Part shown: positions 59,101 through 64,000 of the stretch, piece by piece
Layout: every line of letters begins with the position of its first letter
Numbering within the stretch: position 1 is the stretch's first letter
NCBI GenBank assembly: GCA_964017045.1
Contig: OZ024806.1
Coordinates: 27,497,503 to 27,561,502, forward strand
DNA from: Omphiscola glabra
Lineage: Eukaryota > Mollusca > Gastropoda > Lymnaeidae
Reading direction: 5' to 3'
DNA: 64,000 nucleotides
Translations under genes and position numbers: made by a program
Notes under the pieces: model-generated
What the model was told of the DNA's origin: nothing
Seen by the model: only the letters and a program-made list of their open reading frames with translations
Databases searched by the model: none

Positions 59101-61796
59101 TTAAATGAATTTATATTCGATTATGTCTTAGTTCAAAAATAGGTGCAATTATTTTCAAGACGCCTATGATGTGTGGGAACTCAACACTTATTTAGTATTA
59201 CAATACATAATTACATAGCAGTTGACATATTCATATGAGCTCAACTCTGTCAATTATTCATTTATAAACGTTTGAAGTAACTGTGTACGTTAAAAAGACT
59301 CTGAAGCGGGGTATGCAGTTTTTGCGTAGTTAGTAGCCCCCTTGGTTCAAATATCAGAATATTTATTTAGAATTGTTTCTTAATCTAGCTTTAAGCCGTT
59401 ACTATTTATTTAAGGCGTAGCAGATACTATTCTAGCGCACTCTGTGTTTTATCTTTTCGTCACTATTTATACAACTCTCCTATACATTTCAATATTTTAC
59501 TGCAGCTTTAGTTAATAAAGAAATATAAAATTACTAACAATTTAATTATTGCAATGTATCTTAAGCCCATGAAACACTTCAAATATAGAAACAATTTGTC
59601 CAGTTACTTATTTGAAACGCGATCGTTCTAGTCGTTCCTAGTTGTATATTTTCGTCATAACCGTCCAGAGAAGGGTGCATGACCACATCCACTTCATAAT
59701 GTCCTGGACTGATGTTGGTCTTTAACAGGTTAAATCCACAATTGGCTGTGTGAGCTAATTGTGTCCATGTTAATCGTTCGATTTTTCGAGTCACTGTAAC
59801 ATTGGGGAACACTTCTTTTATCTGGTACAAAGAAAGTAAGATTTTTAAATAAATATATTATTTTCTCCAATCGCTGCAAATAAGTATGTCTATTTTTTTT
59901 GAATGTATTTAAATATATTTTTAAAAAAACTTACATCAACCTTTAATTCTCTCTATTATTTCTATTTTTATGTTTTATTTTATTTTGTTAACTGTGTAGG
60001 TGATTTTAATATAAAAATAAATATGGAATTCATCATTAATCAACGGCGAAAACGGAACAAAGTCAAGAATAGAAGTCAATATTTTCTAAAATACCCACAT
60101 CATGTTTTTTAATGACGTATTTACAACTCGTTTTTGAAAAAATGATCGCACTGCATGTTACTTTAATTGTGTCTTTAGACGTCTCACTATGACACATGAA
60201 GTTATCAACTTTCGCTGGAATTAGAAAACATTAGTGTAATCCATTAAATGAAAGCATTAAACTAGTTTTTTCATCATCATTTGGCTTCAGAGTTACAATA
60301 TTCAGTTATATAGTCTGTGCTACCATTTGGAAATAGTATTAATTTTTTTAAACTCATTAAATGGATTTTTAGGACGTATTCAATATTTGCTGTTGAAGTT
60401 CCCACTCACCAATATTAATCTTGCAACTGACAGTATGATAGAATCCTTCCAAACTGCAGGCTGCGTATTTAACTTTTACAATAAGTTCCTGCGATTTGTT
60501 GTATACTCTATAATAAGTAACTTGTTCTCTCCCCTGTATGAGCTCCGTTGAGTCATTGACTGAGATCTCTATCAAACATGGAGATAGTTCACTTAAACAG
60601 ACAAATGTGACGTTCAAATCCGGTCCACTAATGTATTCCTCACAATTGTTTCTAGTGGTGTCGTGCTGTTTGCCGTTGATAGAGAAATGACCAGTGGTGC
60701 TGTTTATATCTATTTGTAATTTTTAAAACAAATTTGTTAAAATTTTGTTGGGGCGAATGGCCATACGTATTGAATAATATTTTTGACCTTTTAACGTAAT
60801 TTAACAAAAATAGTATGTTATTTCATTTACAAACCGATAATTAAATGATCATTTGAAATGGATTTCTCGTTTGTCCATGTTTAAATTGTTATCTACGACA
60901 AATAGTAAAATCAATGCAGAACACGTGTAAAAAAGTGTCGTTACTTGATTTAAATGAGCTTGAAGACGTACCGTATATATGTGGAAAAATTTGTTCTTGA
61001 CTGTTTTTTAAGTTATCATATGATCTGATAGCGATTCCACGTAACGAAGCACCACTGTATGAACTTTTAGCACTGAAACTAAGGGAGATTTCTAATACGT
61101 GGTCCTTAATTTGTCTACACGTGCATTCTTTCCGATTAAAGTTGCAATTTTCTTTCATTATGAAATGACACAGCTGAAAAAAAGTTGTTTGTTTTACATT
61201 CTTTGGTGATTGTACCTATATAATTCTAAAATTAATAAAATATTAAATAAGTATAAATTAAATTTACATAATATACATATATCCTACCTAAAAAAAGAAA
61301 ACAACATAGATTTTTGAGCCCACCCCTCTGGTTTTCTTTCTTTTTTAGGTAGGATATATGTATATATATATATATATATTATGTCATTTTAATTTATACT
61401 TATTTAATATTTTCTTGTGGTACTGATGAGGGCATGTGTCGAAACATCTACTGCTGTATTATGTCAAATTATTATTAAAGCTTAACATATATTGTTATAT
61501 TGACACAATTTGTTCGTGTCTAATTAATGTATCCTTCTGAAACAAAACATTAGAAAATTTATCTACGGATTATTGTCTTTGATACATTTACACATTTAAA
61601 CGTACCAGATTGTAGTTTGAATTTTCTTTTGTCTTTGTTTGAAAATAAACTGTTTTCATATCTGGATCATCAGAATAATTGATTAAACTTTTAAATACAA
61701 TTGTATCCACTCCGGCGATGATTCCATGTGTACATTGTGTCAGGCTGTCATTATTGTTGTGGGGAAATACTTGTATAACTTGACTGACTAGAAGAT
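55827..61796 (-). CDS. single-pass receptor with Ig-like modules, 5' end missing
   Basis: Exons in minus order: 61796-61606, 61173-60972, 60709-60410, 60214-60099, 59821-59608, 59006-58888, 58652-58436, 57187-57074, 56563-55827. All have GT-AG borders and matching phases, giving about 735 residues; the signal-peptide exon is not identified. The ectodomain has many N-glycosylation sites. Two paired-exon modules are clear paralogues (VTCSAIIFSKTSCKY...NCGF...SPGHYEVDVVMHPSLDG and VSCNVARIYPQAKCRV...QCVF...NPGQYELIVMIHPNITG), Ig-like in Cys spacing. The transmembrane exon reads HVIAYIAGVNTFILFLAVVA then GYYKLR. The 245-codon tail contains YDVI, YLLV, YTVI (SGYTVI fits the ITIM pattern) and YETI, then a 14-residue repeat. 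I infer a cell-surface signalling or immune-type receptor; no ligand can be named. Confidence 0.78.
57581..57754. mobile_element. 174-bp hAT MITE with perfect target duplication
   Basis: Ends are CAGGCCTGGATTAA and, inverted, CAGGGCCGGATTAA (twelve of fourteen). The octamer TCTGGCCT flanks both sides exactly (57573-57580 and 57755-57762). The interior has GTGCCTTGG/GTGCCTTGGGCAC half-palindromes and GGGGGCACC blocks. It sits in the receptor intron between the last Ig-like exon and the transmembrane exon. Confidence 0.93.
61227..61413. repeat. inverted repeat, arms ~60-70 bp
   Basis: The left arm includes AAGTATAAATTAAATTTACA and ATATATCCTACCTAAAAAAAG. The right arm is its reverse complement, TTTTTTAGGTAGGATATATG, a TA microsatellite, then AATTTATACTTATTTAATAT. 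The spacer is about 50 bp. It lies in a receptor intron. Confidence 0.8.
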
Positions 61797-62214
61797 CTGA
61801 CAGCGAGAAGTGGAAATGAAAGAAGAAATGATTGTATGAAGTTATGCAGGTAATAGTTAAAAAAGATTTTAAAAAATACAACAATGATTGATCTCTACTA
61901 AAGCTGCGATCAAATACACTACGCCGCTACACTATTCACAACTTTCATCAAAACTACTTTGAAAGTCTATAAAAAGATATTAGTTTGATGTCAAGCAACA
62001 ATTAAGTGATGATTTAACAGAGACACATCAATTAAACGAATGCGCTAGTTGGCCAGAATATATTAATCTACTTGCGTTTTGGCCGTAAAAACCCTAACCA
62101 ATTAATATTTTGATCTTATTTATGTGCATGGGATAAATGAAAATACAAGTCTTGCTTAGAAAGTTAATAAGGGATACAATAGGGTTGGGTAATAGTGTTA
62201 CAAACTAAAAGATT
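61797..62214. other. upstream of known receptor exons, no exon recognised
   Basis: A pyrimidine-rich acceptor tract precedes the exon at 61796. An in-frame extension upstream lacks an ATG before a stop, so the real first exon lies farther up or outside the window. Confidence 0.45.
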
Positions 62215-62217
62215 GCT

Positions 62218-62435
62218 GGCAGAGAAAGTTTGGTCAGGCACATAATGCTCAGTCAAGCAGATAATTTTTTGGTGAGGCAGATAATGTTTGCTCAGGCAGA
62301 TAATTTTTGGTCATGCAGATGTTTGTTCAGGCAGATAATGTTTGGTCAGGCAGATGTTTTCAGGCAGATATTGTTTGGTCAGGCAGATGTTTGTTCAGGT
62401 AGATAATGTCTGGTCGGGGAGATAATATTTGGTAA
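62218..62435. repeat. ~17-bp degenerate tandem repeat
   Basis: About a dozen variants of TTTGGTCAGGCAGATAATG and TTTGTTCAGGCAGA in alternation. Confidence 0.85.
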
Positions 62436-62782
62436 GACCTAGAAAATATGTTCAGTGAAAGAAAGATTCTTCCGAAATTGGATCACATTTTATAGGGTCC
62501 AAACTCTTTTAAGTACCGATATCATATACATGTTGATGTCTAATGTAGTTTGCCGGATGTACTTTGTGCGAAATTACATCATCGTGTTTTGGAAATTGAT
62601 TGCCCTCTCCACTCATTAAATGTAAGTAAAAGATAAACACATTATTAAAGGAATTTTGTTACTTATTATTGCCATTTTATAGGGCTCAGTCAGTAGCTGT
62701 TTTAATTTTATTTTATGAAAGGAAGTGTTTGGTTGTATAAATATATCTTTTTAAAGTTAATGTATTTTACAACTGATCATAG

Positions 62783-62896
62783 AATGAACGATTTCTCAGA
62801 CATTCCAGAAAATTCTCACATATACAAGGTCGACAACACTGATGAGAAATTTAATCTATTTACCGAAATAGAAGACAACCGTCATTATAGTTACAT
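62783..62896 (+). CDS. possible single coding exon of an unidentified plus-strand gene
   Basis: A 114-bp frame flanked by acceptor CTGATCATAG and donor CAT|GTATGT, phase 2 at both ends. It reads NDFSDIPENSHIYKV, then DEKFNLFTEIEDNRHYSY. It is acidic, with several tyrosines (HIYKV, HYSY), like part of a cytoplasmic tail. Neither neighbouring exons nor a family is recognised, so it may be one exon of a gene continuing beyond the window, or chance. Confidence 0.35.
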
Positions 62897-62939
62897 GTAT
62901 GTTGTTCTCCATCATTCTTCATTAGGTTTCTAAAAAACA

Positions 62940-64000
62940 AAAACTTTTATTTTCTCTTTTATTAGCAACTAAACTATCATATAAAAAACTCAGCTCATAA
63001 AACACATGGTAATATATAAATATATAACATTTGTTAATATGATAAAGTAAAATAAAACACATTATTTGTTTAAAATGAGTTCTGTTTTGAAAATATGTAA
63101 AAAATTGTCTTCATAAAAGAATTGCTTTCACCTGGCCGTTTATTTTGATTAATATTATTTAGAAAAACTTACAGTATAATTTCATTTTATAACTAAAACA
63201 AAACTTGCAGATGAAAATAAAACTAAAAGTAAATCATTTACATTTTTTAAAAATATTACTTTTAAACCAAAGATGTCAGTCTTCCTAAGTACATACCCGG
63301 TATGCTTACAAATAACACATTTTAAAATATCAAATATCAGTAACTTGCTTAAACACAACTATTGCGTGAGATGAATCATACGAGCTTTTAAGAGTATACT
63401 TCCGACATTTATACTTTTAAAAAAAGGAAGTATAAAAGATCAATATTATGAATTGAATGTTCCAAATACAAGTCAAATGGTGAAGAAAATAAAAGCTTGT
63501 CTTATTCTCCTCTGTTAAATACACTTGGCCTTTATGGCAGTTGATTTCAATACATTCTATGTGTAACTAATCCTGACAGACCTTCTTTTACTATCGAAAA
63601 TACATTTGATCACCTTTTTCTCAATTTCAAAATAATGAATGCGTACCAAAAGGAAATTTCGATAATCGAAGTAAATATGTTTATTTATTACGTTTCAAAT
63701 AAATTAATGCTGCACACATGTATAAGTTAGATAAACTTAAATAACATTTTATTTGTATTCATATCACACGTTTATAAGAAAAACATTTCATTAAATAAAA
63801 GGTAGAATATGCAAATGAATAAGTTAACAAATTATTTTAAAATTCTAATTAAAAAATTTTAAAATATCAATATATCATTGAAACACATCATTTATTAGGA
63901 ATTTTTTAGAGTAAATACATTGTCAGTCAATACATTTTACTATAAAATACACAATCACGTAGCTACTTCATTTAAAAATAACTAATCTACGAAGTTCAAA
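62940..64000. other. AT-rich end of window, no gene recognised
   Basis: Long A/T runs and short frames only. No repeat array seen. Confidence 0.45.

Noticed and set aside
61588..61884. Signal peptide directly upstream of the first recognised receptor exon
   Set aside because: The hydrophobic in-frame extension has no ATG before a stop and lies within a strong pyrimidine tract and acceptor, so it is intron.
1..64000. CRISPR array or bacterial operon
   Set aside because: Tandem arrays here have no unique spacers, and genes have spliceosomal introns; the DNA is eukaryotic.

Overview
The window is animal nuclear DNA, AT-rich and intron-rich. The best fit is a gastropod mollusc, probably a heterobranch. 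This is inference. It rests on single-copy metazoan genes with short exons and GT-AG introns, on two lineage-type genes (a PA-clan protease-like protein and an Ig-like-module receptor) that resemble families I know from gastropods, and on SPIN-like hAT transposons, a group reported from the pond snail Lymnaea among other animals. I recognised no rRNA, tRNA gene, CRISPR array or prokaryotic operon.

Layout. Positions 1-18500 hold no gene I can support. They hold tandem arrays (15-bp, 30-bp, 83-bp x ~14, 27-bp x ~125, 44-bp, 47-bp x ~19) and small hAT-type elements with 8-bp target duplications. Positions 18541-27740 carry a complete plus-strand failed axon connections homolog (FAXC, 296 codons) with a TATA box, a likely non-coding first exon, six coding exons and a poly(A) signal. 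Convergent to it, 29940-46733 carries a complete minus-strand FAF2/UBXD8 gene (13 coding exons, 448 codons, close to the 445 of human FAF2). Its introns hold a 12-bp array, 37-, 67- and 73-bp arrays, a tRNA-derived SINE and a recent RTE-type LINE insertion.

Positions 51103-52911 encode a plus-strand trypsin-fold protein with a readable His/Asp/Ser triad. It is followed by a 681-bp hAT element that keeps only the transposase C-terminus, and then by a decayed LINE fragment. Positions 55827-61796 are the 3' nine exons of a minus-strand single-pass receptor. Its ectodomain is built from phase 1-1 modules, and its tail has four YxxI/V motifs and a 14-residue repeat. A possible single exon of another plus-strand gene lies at 62783-62896.

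FAF2 acts in ER-associated degradation and at lipid droplets, and FAXC is a membrane-anchored GST-fold protein. Nothing in the sequence links the two functionally; they are simply convergent neighbours. The main unusual features are the density of minisatellites, the set of hAT insertions with intact target duplications, a local duplication of a FAF2 exon end together with its splice donor, and the modular receptor.
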